From assembly GCA_023428915.1 (NCBI GenBank), contig JAEYWL010000111.1:3895-67894 (forward strand): a stretch of 64,000 nt of DNA, in the 5' to 3' direction. A program made the position numbers and the translations under genes. A model generated the notes under the pieces. That model was not told the origin of the DNA and searched no databases. It was given only the letters and a program-made list of their open reading frames with translations. The DNA is from Verrucomicrobiota bacterium (lineage in GTDB: Bacteria > Chlamydiota > Chlamydiia > Chlamydiales > JAEYWL01). This document shows, one piece after another, positions 26,434-35,699 of this stretch. Numbering within the stretch: position 1 is the stretch's first letter; every line of letters begins with the position of its first letter.

Positions 26434-28530
26434 TTACAATGCTTCAGCGGCGGATAGCTTGTTTTTAAATTCTTTGAAAGTAGTGCTTAAGAAAACAAGA
26501 AACTGTTGGTGTTTTGGATCTGTAATAGCAGTTTCTTGGTTTCTTAGAACTTTAATTAATTCCCCTAAGGGAAAGTTGTTGCAGAAAATGTTGACAAACT
26601 CGTGATACTGCTCCTCTGTATAGCTTTCAGCTGTAATCTCTAATTTTTTTCTAACTTGTAAAAAAGTGTCTGTGAATTGCTTAATCTGCATTTCAGTAAA
26701 ACGGTGTTTAGAATTTAATGCCCTTATCGCTATGCCTTCAAAAAGTAGCTTCAGGCTTGGGAGAATATCGGGGGTGTGCGTAAATTCTTTAAGAAATTTG
26801 CAGCTATTTTTGACTAGCGTATCTGAAGATTTTTCAGATCCTGCTAAACAGGCTTCAAGGAAATCGATGCTTTTATCAAGCAGATGCACCTCTTCTTCTA
26901 CTTGATTTTGCTTGTTTTCAAGAAGAGCAATGGCATCATTGATAGAAGGTTCTGCATAATCCTGTTCTTCTTCTTTGGAGTTTTGCGAAGATACACTCTT
27001 TTGGATGACGGTGCTTAAAAATGTGCAAACCGTGTAAACGGTCATAAGTTCTATTTGTGTTACAGTCATAGGAATTATTTCCGCCTGTTCTGACACAAAC
27101 TCTCTTTGTCTTTCTACATCTGCTTTGTAAGTGCTTTCCCATACTCGAGGAATATGTTTTAACTTAAATTTAAAATCAAACCTATAGGTAGACTTATAGG
27201 AATTTATTAAATATGTGAACAGGATATTAAAAAAGAGATTGTATTTTTTGGGTATACTTTCCGAAGCTTCTTGCATGGCCTGTTTCAATACGATTATAGT
27301 GTCACTTGTTGCAGCGTTATCGCGTAAAATATCCAAAGGAAGCTTTTGCAAAACAAACTTTTCAAGAAGTGATAAAGTAGCTTTTTGGAGAACAGCAAAT
27401 TCAACGTCTTTTTCCTCAATCCAGTTCGCTTCAATGCTTCCTAAAAGAGCGGCAGACTGCGCTGCTGATTCGGGGTATTTTTGATAGAGGATCAACTCTA
27501 CTAAAAAAGCATAAAGAACGTCAGGCAGCTTGGTAATACCTTGCTCATTTAAATAGTTAAACAAGGCATCGGCAAATGCTGTGAAGGCTTCAGAATCTTT
27601 TTGAATGGCTTTGGCAATGATCAAAGAAAAGTGGTTTGGCCATAATAAAGGATCGGTTGGCTCTTTGCATTCTCTGGCGCTTTCATTTACTTTATCGATG
27701 AAGGTTAGAGCGGGGAAGCGCTCTTTAGCCCAATTAAATACCAGGGGCATTAATTCAGGGAGATATTTGGAAAGAAGTTTGGCGCTTTGCTGCGCGGCTT
27801 GGATCTGTCCTATTGTGGGATGGGGTATTTCAAAAGAAAAGCCATTTTCCCTTTTCTGGGCTGCCACATATTCTTTATAGAGTACAATCAGTTCTCCTAA
27901 AAGGGGGCAAATGGCGGGAGTTAATTGCTCCAGGAGTTTTTCTTCAGAATGAATAATTGCAATAAGCTGCCACATCCCGCGCTGGGCTGCACTAAGCCCC
28001 TGACTTTCTAATTGACGCTGCGCCACTTTATAGAGCAATTGCAGGAATCGTTTAGCAAATTCAGGTTGGACTTCTAAAGGCATTCCTACTTTGCTGCGGC
28101 AATAATAGCTAATGAAAGGTGCATCGAGTTCGCGCAAGAGGTTGAGCTGTTCCTCTTCAGTAAAGGATGAAAAAAACTGCTGCGCTTGCTCTTCAGATAG
28201 ATAGTCTGGCAACAGTGTCCGGGCAAACTTTAAGGTAAAGTCATTAGTGCGGTTGCAGGTTTGCGCAACGATGTGCTTACAGCTGCCGACAATTACAGGC
28301 ACGGCGCGCAAAACAATAGGAGCAACAGTTCTTTCACATTTTTGGTAGACAGTTTGCACAAATGGAATTTGGGCTACCCGAATGACTAAAGGGTTTTGTG
28401 TGATGGTTCTAAAAGTGATATCTACAATAGTTTTACCTATGCCAAGCGTTTTTGCAGTAGTGTTGTGCCAGAAGCTGCCTGCCTGTTGCCAACGCGAGAC
28501 ACTTTTTTGTGAATCGTTGCCTGTTTCCAT
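26434..28530 (-). CDS. Giant paralogue C of unknown function
   Basis: 698 aa from the ATG at 28530 (METGNDSQKSV), behind GGAGAAAATGC; the longer frame to 28614 would run into bshA and is not supported. Shared family blocks: DFTLKFARTLLPDYL, FISYYCRSKVGMPLEV, KNSCKFLKEFTHTPDILPSL, IRALNSKHRFTEMQ and a shortened FCNNFPLGEL. The C-terminal module found in A and B is missing, so it ends soon after the third block. It is the most diverged of the three. Its function is unknown; no signal peptide or catalytic motif was seen. Confidence 0.85.
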   Translation of the reverse strand: METGNDSQKSVSRWQQAGSFWHNTTAKTLGIGKTIVDITFRTITQNPLVIRVAQIPFVQTVYQKCERTVAPIVLRAVPVIVGSCKHIVAQTCNRTNDFTLKFARTLLPDYLSEEQAQQFFSSFTEEEQLNLLRELDAPFISYYCRSKVGMPLEVQPEFAKRFLQLLYKVAQRQLESQGLSAAQRGMWQLIAIIHSEEKLLEQLTPAICPLLGELIVLYKEYVAAQKRENGFSFEIPHPTIGQIQAAQQSAKLLSKYLPELMPLVFNWAKERFPALTFIDKVNESARECKEPTDPLLWPNHFSLIIAKAIQKDSEAFTAFADALFNYLNEQGITKLPDVLYAFLVELILYQKYPESAAQSAALLGSIEANWIEEKDVEFAVLQKATLSLLEKFVLQKLPLDILRDNAATSDTIIVLKQAMQEASESIPKKYNLFFNILFTYLINSYKSTYRFDFKFKLKHIPRVWESTYKADVERQREFVSEQAEIIPMTVTQIELMTVYTVCTFLSTVIQKSVSSQNSKEEEQDYAEPSINDAIALLENKQNQVEEEVHLLDKSIDFLEACLAGSEKSSDTLVKNSCKFLKEFTHTPDILPSLKLLFEGIAIRALNSKHRFTEMQIKQFTDTFLQVRKKLEITAESYTEEQYHEFVNIFCNNFPLGELIKVLRNQETAITDPKHQQFLVFLSTTFKEFKNKLSAAEAL

Positions 28531-28604
28531 GCATTTTCTCCAATTATTATTATGATATTTCCTAAAGATTAGATTGCTAAATGCGATAGTACTGAATGGG
28601 ATGA

Positions 28605-29720
28605 TTACAGACAATGTTTGTAGAATTGTTCGTACTGAGGCACGACGACATCTGCGCAGAACTTGCTTTGAGCTATATTTTGGGCAGCTGCGCTCATGGA
28701 AGCATAACGGGCCGGGGAAGCGAGGAGTTCGATGGCTTTATCCGCCATGGCAGCAACATCGCCTACCGGGGAGAGATAGCCGGAAACGCCATCTTCTACA
28801 ACTTCCGGCAAACCGCCAGTGTGCGTAGCGATGACGGGTACGCCGTAAGCCATGGCTTCCAGGGCCGATAAGCCAAAGCTTTCCTGTTCGCTGGGAAGCA
28901 GAAAAAGATCGCCGCTAGCGATATAGCTGTCGATTTCCCGTATTTTTCCTAAGAAAACTACCTCTTTTTCTAAGCCCAGGTCGTGTACAAGAGTAATGAT
29001 TTCTTGCAAGCCTTTGCCATGCCCAAGCAGTAAGAGTTTGCTTGGAATAGCTTTATGCACTTTTGCAAAAACTTTGATGACATCCGGAACTCGTTTGACA
29101 AAACGAAAATTCGAGGAATGCACCAGCAATTTTTCTCCGGGATTAGCAAAACGGCAGTGAAATGGCTTTTTACCAGCTAAATCTTTTTTGGGTTTAAAGA
29201 AATTGGGGATTACCGTAATGGCTTTTTGCAAATGAAAGTGGTTGAGGGTTTCTTGTTTTAAGCTTTGCGAAACTGCGGTGAGGGCATCGCTATGTTCCAT
29301 GCTAAATTTAACAATATCACTATAGCCAGGATCTTTACCCACAAGGGTAATATCGGTGCCATGCAGAGTGGTTACAACTTGAGGGCAGTGCGCGGCCAGC
29401 AGCTGCTTAGCAAGATAAGCACTGGCTGCATGGGGGATGGCATAATGTACGTGGAGGATATCAAGGGAATGCTCTTTGGCAACTTGGGCAATTTTAACGG
29501 CCAAAGTCAGGGCATAGTCCGGATATTCAAAGAGATCATACTGATTAATGCCCACTTCGTGAAAGAAGATATTGCTTCTTTCGATCTGAAGCCTAAAAGG
29601 CACTTCATAGGCAATAAAATGCACTTCATACCCGCGTTCGGCAAGCTCATGGCCTAATTCTGTCGCCACAACGCCGCTTCCGCCAAGAGTGGGGTAGCAG
29701 ACAATGCCTATTCTTATCAT
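28605..29720 (-). CDS. bshA: GT4 glycosyltransferase, BshA-like
   Basis: 371 aa. MIRIGIVCYPTLGGSGVVAT, HFIAYEVPFRL, INQYDLFEYPDY, LHVHYAIPHAASAYLAKQLL and TLHGTDITLVGKDP match BshA, which joins UDP-GlcNAc to L-malate in the first step of bacillithiol synthesis. The GT-B C-terminal domain shows the retaining-GT EQESFGLSALEAMAYGVPV motif. The gene sits just after dnaA on the same strand (gap 3 bases). bshB and bshC are not in the window. If they are absent from the genome, another malate/GlcNAc or glycolipid role must be considered. Confidence 0.8.
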   Translation of the reverse strand: MIRIGIVCYPTLGGSGVVATELGHELAERGYEVHFIAYEVPFRLQIERSNIFFHEVGINQYDLFEYPDYALTLAVKIAQVAKEHSLDILHVHYAIPHAASAYLAKQLLAAHCPQVVTTLHGTDITLVGKDPGYSDIVKFSMEHSDALTAVSQSLKQETLNHFHLQKAITVIPNFFKPKKDLAGKKPFHCRFANPGEKLLVHSSNFRFVKRVPDVIKVFAKVHKAIPSKLLLLGHGKGLQEIITLVHDLGLEKEVVFLGKIREIDSYIASGDLFLLPSEQESFGLSALEAMAYGVPVIATHTGGLPEVVEDGVSGYLSPVGDVAAMADKAIELLASPARYASMSAAAQNIAQSKFCADVVVPQYEQFYKHCL

Positions 29721-29723
29721 GCC

Positions 29724-31061
29724 TTACGCTTCTATGTTGCGGCGCACCATGTCCACTTGCCGCCTGAAGAGGTCATCGGAAGATAGCTTTAACTCGATAT
29801 TTTTGCAGGCATGCAAAATGGTGGAATGGGTTTTGCCGAAAAAAGCTCCGATAGTGGTTAAGGAGTCTTTTACGAGTTCTTTGGCCAAGTACATAGCCAC
29901 TTGCCTGGCGAGCGCCACTTCTTTGGTGCGGCCTGTGCCTTTAAGATCCGTGATGCGAATTTGGAAAGTAGCGGCGACGCTTTTTAAGATATGTTCGACT
30001 GTAATCTTATGGCGCGGCGTGTGCTGCAGCATTTCTCTCAACAACCTGCTGGCCAACTCCTCGGTAATATCTAAGTTTAGCATCCGGCAATGTGCGCTTA
30101 AGCGATTGATAGCGCCTTCCAATTGTCTCACATTATTTTGAATGTGTTCAGCAATAAAAAAAGCGACATTTTGCGGAATATGCAGGCCTTTCAGCTCAGC
30201 TTTATGCTGCAGGATGGCAACACGCGTTTCTAATTCGGGCATTCCCATGTGGGCCACTAACCCCCACTCCATGCGGGCGATCATCCGTTCGGATAGTTTT
30301 AGTTGGGAAGGGGGTTTATCGCTTGTGATGACGATCTGTTTGCCTTGATTGATAAGAGTCTCAAACGTGTTGCAGAATTCTTCTTCAAAGTTTAGCCGGT
30401 TTTGCAGGAATTGGATATCGTCGACGAGGAGGACGTCGATATCGGAACGGTAAAAGCGCTTCATCCGATCGACAGATTTTTTGCGCAGATTGTCGACCAG
30501 GTCGTTAATGAAGCTTTCAGTAGTGATGCATTGAATGCGCAGTTTTTTATGGTTTTCCCGGACGTAATGGCCAATGCTGTGCAGAAGGTGGGTTTTACCG
30601 AGGCCGACACCGCCATGAATAAATAAAGGATTATAGGATTTTCCAGGCAGACGGGCCACGCCGATGGCTGCAGATTTAACAAACTGGTTGCTGCCGCCTT
30701 CAATAAAAGTTTCAAAGCGGTAGTTATTATTTAATTTGCATTCAGGGTTGTCTTCTTCTACATCGGCTAAAATAGGCTTTGGCGTTTCGAAGGCGGTTTT
30801 TTTGGCTTGTTTGGCAATTTCAAAACGGATAGCGGGTTCCCCATCCATTGCAACCGGCAGAAAATTCGCTAATTCTTTTTTGTAATTAGCAAGCAAGTAG
30901 TCCTGAACAAAAATATTGGGGATTTCCAGAGTGATTTCTTCATCGTTTGCCTCCAATACCTGAATGTGGGCAAACCAATTTTCAAACGCGGTTGCAGAAC
31001 AACGGGCTTTTACAAATAGCAAGAATTGTTCCCATGCTTCCCGTGTATCAATTGCTAGCAT
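29724..31061 (-). CDS. dnaA: Chromosomal replication initiator DnaA
   Basis: 445 aa. Domain I (1-75, WEQFLLFVKARCSATAFENW), short linker, AAA+ domain with Walker A HGGVGLGKTH (149-158) and Walker B LLVDDIQFL (211-219), and C-terminal domain IV with the DnaA signature FFGKTHSTILHACK. It opens the replication origin. Chlamydiae carry two dnaA genes; which one this is cannot be told here. The start ATG follows GATCTCTTCT, with no strong SD. bshA follows within 3 bases. Confidence 0.95.
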   Translation of the reverse strand: MLAIDTREAWEQFLLFVKARCSATAFENWFAHIQVLEANDEEITLEIPNIFVQDYLLANYKKELANFLPVAMDGEPAIRFEIAKQAKKTAFETPKPILADVEEDNPECKLNNNYRFETFIEGGSNQFVKSAAIGVARLPGKSYNPLFIHGGVGLGKTHLLHSIGHYVRENHKKLRIQCITTESFINDLVDNLRKKSVDRMKRFYRSDIDVLLVDDIQFLQNRLNFEEEFCNTFETLINQGKQIVITSDKPPSQLKLSERMIARMEWGLVAHMGMPELETRVAILQHKAELKGLHIPQNVAFFIAEHIQNNVRQLEGAINRLSAHCRMLNLDITEELASRLLREMLQHTPRHKITVEHILKSVAATFQIRITDLKGTGRTKEVALARQVAMYLAKELVKDSLTTIGAFFGKTHSTILHACKNIELKLSSDDLFRRQVDMVRRNIEA

Positions 31062-31314
31062 AGAAGAGATCCTTTGGTTTTAAGTTATGGGCCAGGTAAA
31101 AATATAAAGATAAAGTTGTGAACAACCTTTCCACAATGTACTCTGGGGGCTTTTCGAACGATGAATCTAACATGTGAAGCCTTAGCCTGCAACAAAAAAC
31201 TCGTGAAAATTGCGAAGCTGAATTCTAAATCCTTGAGACTCAAAATAACGTGCGATGAAAAAAAAAGACTTTTTAGTGCGTGAGTCATTTGAGTTTATTT
31301 GATTGTAGTGATTA

Positions 31315-31436
31315 TTTATCCCAATAGAAAGAGACCTTAACTGCGCCAGGGGTATTAGAGACTTAAGTAACTGTGATTTAGTCTCTTAAGTTCCTAATGC
31401 CCCTGGCGCCGTTAAGGTCTCTTTTATTGGGATAAA
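31315..31436. repeat. Near-perfect 122-base palindrome, family R1 (copy 3)
   Basis: Ends TTTATCCCAATAGAAAGAGA and TCTCTTTTATTGGGATAAA are inverted copies, and pairing continues through GACCTTAACTGCGCCAGGGG to a short loop near 31375. The terminal words TTTATCC-AATAGAAA and GACCTTAAC-GCGCC are shared with the copy at 3006. The structure (terminal inverted repeats, no ORF) fits a MITE-like element. The remaining gap 31062-31314 holds an AT-rich dnaA upstream region without convincing DnaA boxes. Confidence 0.85.
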
Positions 31437-31444
31437 CTATGCTT

Positions 31445-33271
31445 TTAGATCAGGCAGTTGGGAGAAACATACTGCAGGCAGCTAAAGGCATCGCGCATTT
31501 TGACGATGCGCACATTTTGCGGCTCTATATAGGTATTGCTGAAGGAGCAGCGCACTTTGAAATTATCAAGATTAATGTATAAGCCTGTATCTCCGGGAAG
31601 AATTACAGAGTTGTACCCTTGTTTTGCCGAATTTTGGGCGTATTCCCGGCGCATTTTACGGATAATCTCCACCCTGTTGTCGCCTTCGTTGCCATTGAAT
31701 TCCATGCAAACGAGAAACTTAGGAGTAATTTCCTCAAGCAAAGTATAGGAGCCGTAATAGCCTAAAGTATCTGCATTATATTGCTGCTTGGACCAGTCCT
31801 GGGAAGCCGTTTGTTCAATACCGGCGAGGAGAAGATCGCACTTGCCAAGTCTTGAAGCAAGTAAAGGGGACCAGGGCGCACCGGAAACGTAGCCAATGCG
31901 AATGGCCTCTTGATTATGCCTGCCTGCTTTTTGAGTCTTTAGTTCGAAGCAAATGCCATAAGAAGCAGAATAGGGATCTGATTTGCCTGTTTCTTTCAGC
32001 CCTTTTGACCAGGCAGGGAAATAATAAAGATTTATATCTTCATTTATTGAGGTCTTTTCCACATCTGGAGAGTCTTGGAAAAGGTCCAGGCAATGAATTG
32101 TATTGCGTTCCTGTTTGAAATTAGGCTTCAAAAAGCGCGCGGTATTTTGATGCGCTTTTTGGTTTAGGTAATAATTGATGATATGCAAATCGGCTTCGCC
32201 TTGATTCAACTGATAATTTAGGCTGTAAATAGCTTGCAAATCTGTATAGCACTCTGGGTTTTCCTTGGTCACAATCACATAATCTATGTCGTAAAGAGAT
32301 AGGCTTTGCTTGTGTAATTTTTCTAAAAACCCTTTACCTGGGTTTACAGCAATCCCTTTATTGGCCCATCGGAGGTAAAAACCGCCTGTGGTCTTTTTCA
32401 ATTGCTGAAATTCAAGGAGTTTTGGCAGGGCTGTTTCGTAGCTGGAGTACCTGTCAGAGAGAGAAGATGGAGTATCCCAGCCATTGAGTATGACTAAAAA
32501 ATCCTCTTGAAGGACGCGGTTCTTGCGTGCTTTTTCGCGGTATTCTATGACCCAGTCGCGTTGGCTATTTTGAAAGCGTTGAATGCGGTCCTCGATGGAA
32601 TGGTCGCGGTTTGGCGCATCATATTTGGGTGTGTCATATTTAGGGGCTGCTGATGAGTGTGGGTGTTCTTCTTTTTTCCATGAATTGCTTGTTTCAAAAA
32701 TAGAGTTTTCTTGGCAGGGTTTTTGCTCGTTGCAGCAAGTATCTTGCCATGCTTCATATTCAGCAGTTGCATCTGCTTGCGGTATGTTGGCTAGAGGATC
32801 GAATTGATCTTGATTTGGCTCCCATGGCGAAGTCAGGCGGTCAAATCCTGACGGCTGGGTTTTTTCCATATAAATATCACTGGAACCTGTTTTCTCGCCG
32901 TTTTGAGTAAGCAGGCTTTTATAAATTTGCTGAGTGGCATTGTCTTCAGGTTGCAGCCTTAAAGCTTTTTTGGCAAAAAAGAGCGCTTTAGGGGTATTGC
33001 CCATTTTATGGGAGACATATGCCGAAGCCCTGTAGCAGAAAAAATGAAAGTCGGGCAATTCATGGGCCTTCAGATAGTATTTTAATGCTTGTTCATATTG
33101 GCCTGCATAAAAAGCCTTCTCGCCTTTTAAAAAGTTTTCATAAGAGGGATTTTCTCTTTGCAGAATTAAAAACTCTTCTATCAGCTTTAAGGGCTGATCA
33201 TTAGAAGGTTCTGTAGAAGTCAGCTCCTTTATGCGAGCTAAATAATCTGAATAGACTGCTTGTTGCGTCAT
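31445..33271 (-). CDS. TPR protein with metallo-beta-lactamase-fold domain lacking metal ligands
   Basis: 608 aa. Residues 45-110 hold TPR-like helices (GEKAFYAGQYEQALKYYLKA; GNTPKALFFAKKALRLQPED). A low-complexity linker (125-240) includes the near-repeat PKYDTPKYDAP. Residues 295-600 follow the MBL plan: GGFYLRWANKGIAVNPG, LSLYDIDYVIVTKENPECYT, IGYVSGAPWSPLLA, GYYGSYTLLEEITPKFLVCM and VILPGDTGLYINL. In active MBLs the second block reads THxHxDH; here T-K-E-N-P-E-C replaces every ligand, and the later HLG position is YYG. A non-catalytic binding or scaffold protein is inferred. No signal peptide. The true substrate or partner is unknown. Confidence 0.7.
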   Translation of the reverse strand: MTQQAVYSDYLARIKELTSTEPSNDQPLKLIEEFLILQRENPSYENFLKGEKAFYAGQYEQALKYYLKAHELPDFHFFCYRASAYVSHKMGNTPKALFFAKKALRLQPEDNATQQIYKSLLTQNGEKTGSSDIYMEKTQPSGFDRLTSPWEPNQDQFDPLANIPQADATAEYEAWQDTCCNEQKPCQENSIFETSNSWKKEEHPHSSAAPKYDTPKYDAPNRDHSIEDRIQRFQNSQRDWVIEYREKARKNRVLQEDFLVILNGWDTPSSLSDRYSSYETALPKLLEFQQLKKTTGGFYLRWANKGIAVNPGKGFLEKLHKQSLSLYDIDYVIVTKENPECYTDLQAIYSLNYQLNQGEADLHIINYYLNQKAHQNTARFLKPNFKQERNTIHCLDLFQDSPDVEKTSINEDINLYYFPAWSKGLKETGKSDPYSASYGICFELKTQKAGRHNQEAIRIGYVSGAPWSPLLASRLGKCDLLLAGIEQTASQDWSKQQYNADTLGYYGSYTLLEEITPKFLVCMEFNGNEGDNRVEIIRKMRREYAQNSAKQGYNSVILPGDTGLYINLDNFKVRCSFSNTYIEPQNVRIVKMRDAFSCLQYVSPNCLI

Positions 33272-33414
33272 AATGACCCCTATATTTAATGTATTTCGTT
33301 CAACATAGCGTATTGGGATTTGCTAATCAATCTTAAGAAAGACAAAGTTTTTTTCTTTTCACGGTAAGCCCTAACAGGTTATAGTCATTGGACAAATTAA
33401 AAGCTGAGAGTTCT

Positions 33415-34275
33415 ATGTTTGATAAACCTGGTAAACTACTAATTGGTGCGCATTGTTCGGCAGCCGGCGGAGTGCATAATGCTCTCTATGAAGGACAGTC
33501 AATAGGAGCCACTACCATTCAATTATTTACCGCCAATCAGAAAAGGTGGCAGACTAAGCCATTGACTGCTGAAGCTGTTGAATTATGGAATCGCGCGCTT
33601 ATCGAAACCGGTATTACGCAAATAATGAGCCATGACAGTTATCTCATTAATATGGGAGCTCCTGATGAGGCCAATTTAGAGAAGAGCCGTACCGCATTTC
33701 GCGAGGAATTGATCCGCTGCCAGCAGCTAGAAATTTCTTATCTTAATTTTCACCCGGGAGCGGCGCTCAAGGAAAGCGTAGAAGCTTGTTTAGATAAGAT
33801 AGTTGAGAGTTTGCTGTTATTGGAAGATCTGGCCGATAAAGGGCCGACCCGTTTGTTATTGGAAAATACAGCAGGTCAAGGATCCGCTGTGGGCTGGCGC
33901 TTTGAAGAGTTGGCTTATATTATTAATAGAGTTGAAAAAAAGATTCCTATTGGCGTGTGTATTGATACTTGCCACACTTTTGCTGCAGGTTACGATATTC
34001 GCACTGCAGAAGGCTGGAACGATACCTTGAACCAATTTGACAAGATTATCGGTTTAAAACATTTATATACCTTTCATGTGAACGATTCGCTAAAATCCTT
34101 TGCTTCGCGTGTAGATCGGCATGCCTCATTAGGTAAAGGTGTAATGGGCATAGAGTGTTTTAAGGTACTCCAGCAAGATCCCCGGACGCGGAATTTGCCC
34201 AAGTATTTAGAGACCCCGGAAGGACCGGTTGTGTGGAAAGAGGAAATTGCTTTATTACGGCAGTTAGCAGAGTAA
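33415..34275 (+). CDS. nfo: Endonuclease IV
   Basis: 286 aa from the ATG at 33415 behind CTGAGAG (a TTG at 33388 adds nine residues but exceeds the family length of about 285). Zinc/active-site motifs: GAHCSAAGG, NFHPGA, LLENTAGQG, GVCIDTCHTFAAGYD, HVNDSLK and HASLGKG. It cuts DNA at abasic sites in base excision repair. asnS follows 11 bases after the stop on the same strand. Confidence 0.95.
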   Translation: MFDKPGKLLIGAHCSAAGGVHNALYEGQSIGATTIQLFTANQKRWQTKPLTAEAVELWNRALIETGITQIMSHDSYLINMGAPDEANLEKSRTAFREELIRCQQLEISYLNFHPGAALKESVEACLDKIVESLLLLEDLADKGPTRLLLENTAGQGSAVGWRFEELAYIINRVEKKIPIGVCIDTCHTFAAGYDIRTAEGWNDTLNQFDKIIGLKHLYTFHVNDSLKSFASRVDRHASLGKGVMGIECFKVLQQDPRTRNLPKYLETPEGPVVWKEEIALLRQLAE

Positions 34276-34286
34276 ACGGAGAAAAT

Positions 34287-35687
34287 ATGCGCACAAAAAT
34301 TAAACAAATTAAGCAGACAGCAAAAGAAAGTCAAAAGATAGGGAGCGAAGTCACTGTTAAAGGCTGGGTCAAAACCGTTCGCTCCCAGAAAACATTTACT
34401 TTCATAGAAGTGAATGACGGTTCAACTTTTAGCAATATCCAAGTGGTTTTAAATGCAGATTTACCAAATTACACAGATATGCTGGCGAAACTCACTACCG
34501 GTGCTGCAGTTGCGGCAACCGGGACTTTGGTTGAAAGCCCCGGTAAAAATCAGGATGTAGAAATTCACGCCGTGCAACTCGAACTTATTGGCACCTGCGA
34601 TCCGGAGACCTATCCTTTGCAAAAGAAGCGGCACTCTTTTGAATTCCTGCGTTCGATTGCCCACTTGCGTCCGCGCACTAACACAATTGGTGCGGTCACT
34701 CGTGTGAGAAATGCTTTAGCTTTTGCCACCCACCTGTTTTTTCAAGAGAGGGGCTTCATTTATCTGCACACGCCTATTATCACAGCCTCTGATTGCGAGG
34801 GAGCAGGAAAGATGTTTCAGGTGACTACGCTTGATCAAACAGCTCTTCCCAAAACTCCGGAAGGTAAAATAGACTATAGCCAGGACTTCTTTGGCAAGCC
34901 GGCTTACTTGACAGTGTCAGGTCAGTTAAATGGCGAGATATATGCCTGCGCGCTATCTGATATTTATACTTTTGGACCGACGTTCCGTGCGGAAAATTCC
35001 AACACTTCCCGCCACTTGGCTGAGTTTTGGATGATAGAACCAGAAATGGCTTTTGCTGACATTACAGACAATATGGATACAGCCGAAGCTTATCTGAAAT
35101 ATGTCTTAAAGTATGTGTTGGACAATTGTGAAGAAGATATGAAATTTTTCGAACAGTTTGTCTCCAATGGCATTATCGAGCGTTTAGAGCACGTCGTTAA
35201 TACTCCGTTTGAACGCGCCAGCTATACTTATGCAGTGCGGATTTTAGAGAAGGCCAATAAGCCTTTTGAATTTCCTGTAAGCTGGGGATCGGATCTGCAA
35301 TCTGAACATGAGCGTTACTTAGCAGAAGAATTTTTCGCGAAACCAGTGATCATTACGGATTATCCCAAGCAAATTAAAGCTTTCTATATGCGTGAGAATC
35401 AAGACGGCAAAACTGTGGCAGCTATGGATGTGCTCGTGCCCAAGATTGGCGAAATTATCGGCGGAAGCCAAAGGGAAGAACGTTTAGATAGGCTGGAAGC
35501 AAAGCTTGAAGAAAACAATCTGCATAAAGAAGATTACTGGTGGTATTTAGAACTGCGCAAATATGGTTCTGTACCTCATGCTGGTTTTGGAGCAGGTTTT
35601 GAGCGTTTAATACAGTTTGCTACCGGCATGGAAAATATACGCGATGTGATTCCGTTCCCCAGATTTCCTGGAAAAGCCGATTTTTAA
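34287..35687 (+). CDS. asnS: Asparaginyl-tRNA synthetase
   Basis: 466 aa from the ATG at 34287 behind GGAG; the earlier in-frame start at 34233 would overlap nfo. N-terminal OB anticodon-binding domain (VTVKGWVKTVRSQKTFTFIE) and class II catalytic domain: motif 2 TFRAENSNTSRHLAEFWMIEPE and motif 3 GFGAGFERLIQF. The Asn-type rather than Asp-type features and the 466-aa length match E. coli AsnS. C. trachomatis lacks AsnRS and makes Asn-tRNA by GatCAB transamidation, so this gene is a lineage difference. Confidence 0.93.
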   Translation: MRTKIKQIKQTAKESQKIGSEVTVKGWVKTVRSQKTFTFIEVNDGSTFSNIQVVLNADLPNYTDMLAKLTTGAAVAATGTLVESPGKNQDVEIHAVQLELIGTCDPETYPLQKKRHSFEFLRSIAHLRPRTNTIGAVTRVRNALAFATHLFFQERGFIYLHTPIITASDCEGAGKMFQVTTLDQTALPKTPEGKIDYSQDFFGKPAYLTVSGQLNGEIYACALSDIYTFGPTFRAENSNTSRHLAEFWMIEPEMAFADITDNMDTAEAYLKYVLKYVLDNCEEDMKFFEQFVSNGIIERLEHVVNTPFERASYTYAVRILEKANKPFEFPVSWGSDLQSEHERYLAEEFFAKPVIITDYPKQIKAFYMRENQDGKTVAAMDVLVPKIGEIIGGSQREERLDRLEAKLEENNLHKEDYWWYLELRKYGSVPHAGFGAGFERLIQFATGMENIRDVIPFPRFPGKADF

Positions 35688-35699
35688 CGAAGCCGAAAA

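Noticed and set aside
28531..28614. N-terminal extension of giant paralogue C
   Set aside because: The extra 28 codons run into bshA, while METGNDS at 28530 has an SD and aligns with the starts of paralogues A and B.
31062..31314. Replication origin upstream of dnaA
   Set aside because: No cluster of TTATCCACA-type boxes was seen, only TTGTGAACAA/TTTCCACAA-like words; chlamydial origins need not lie at dnaA.
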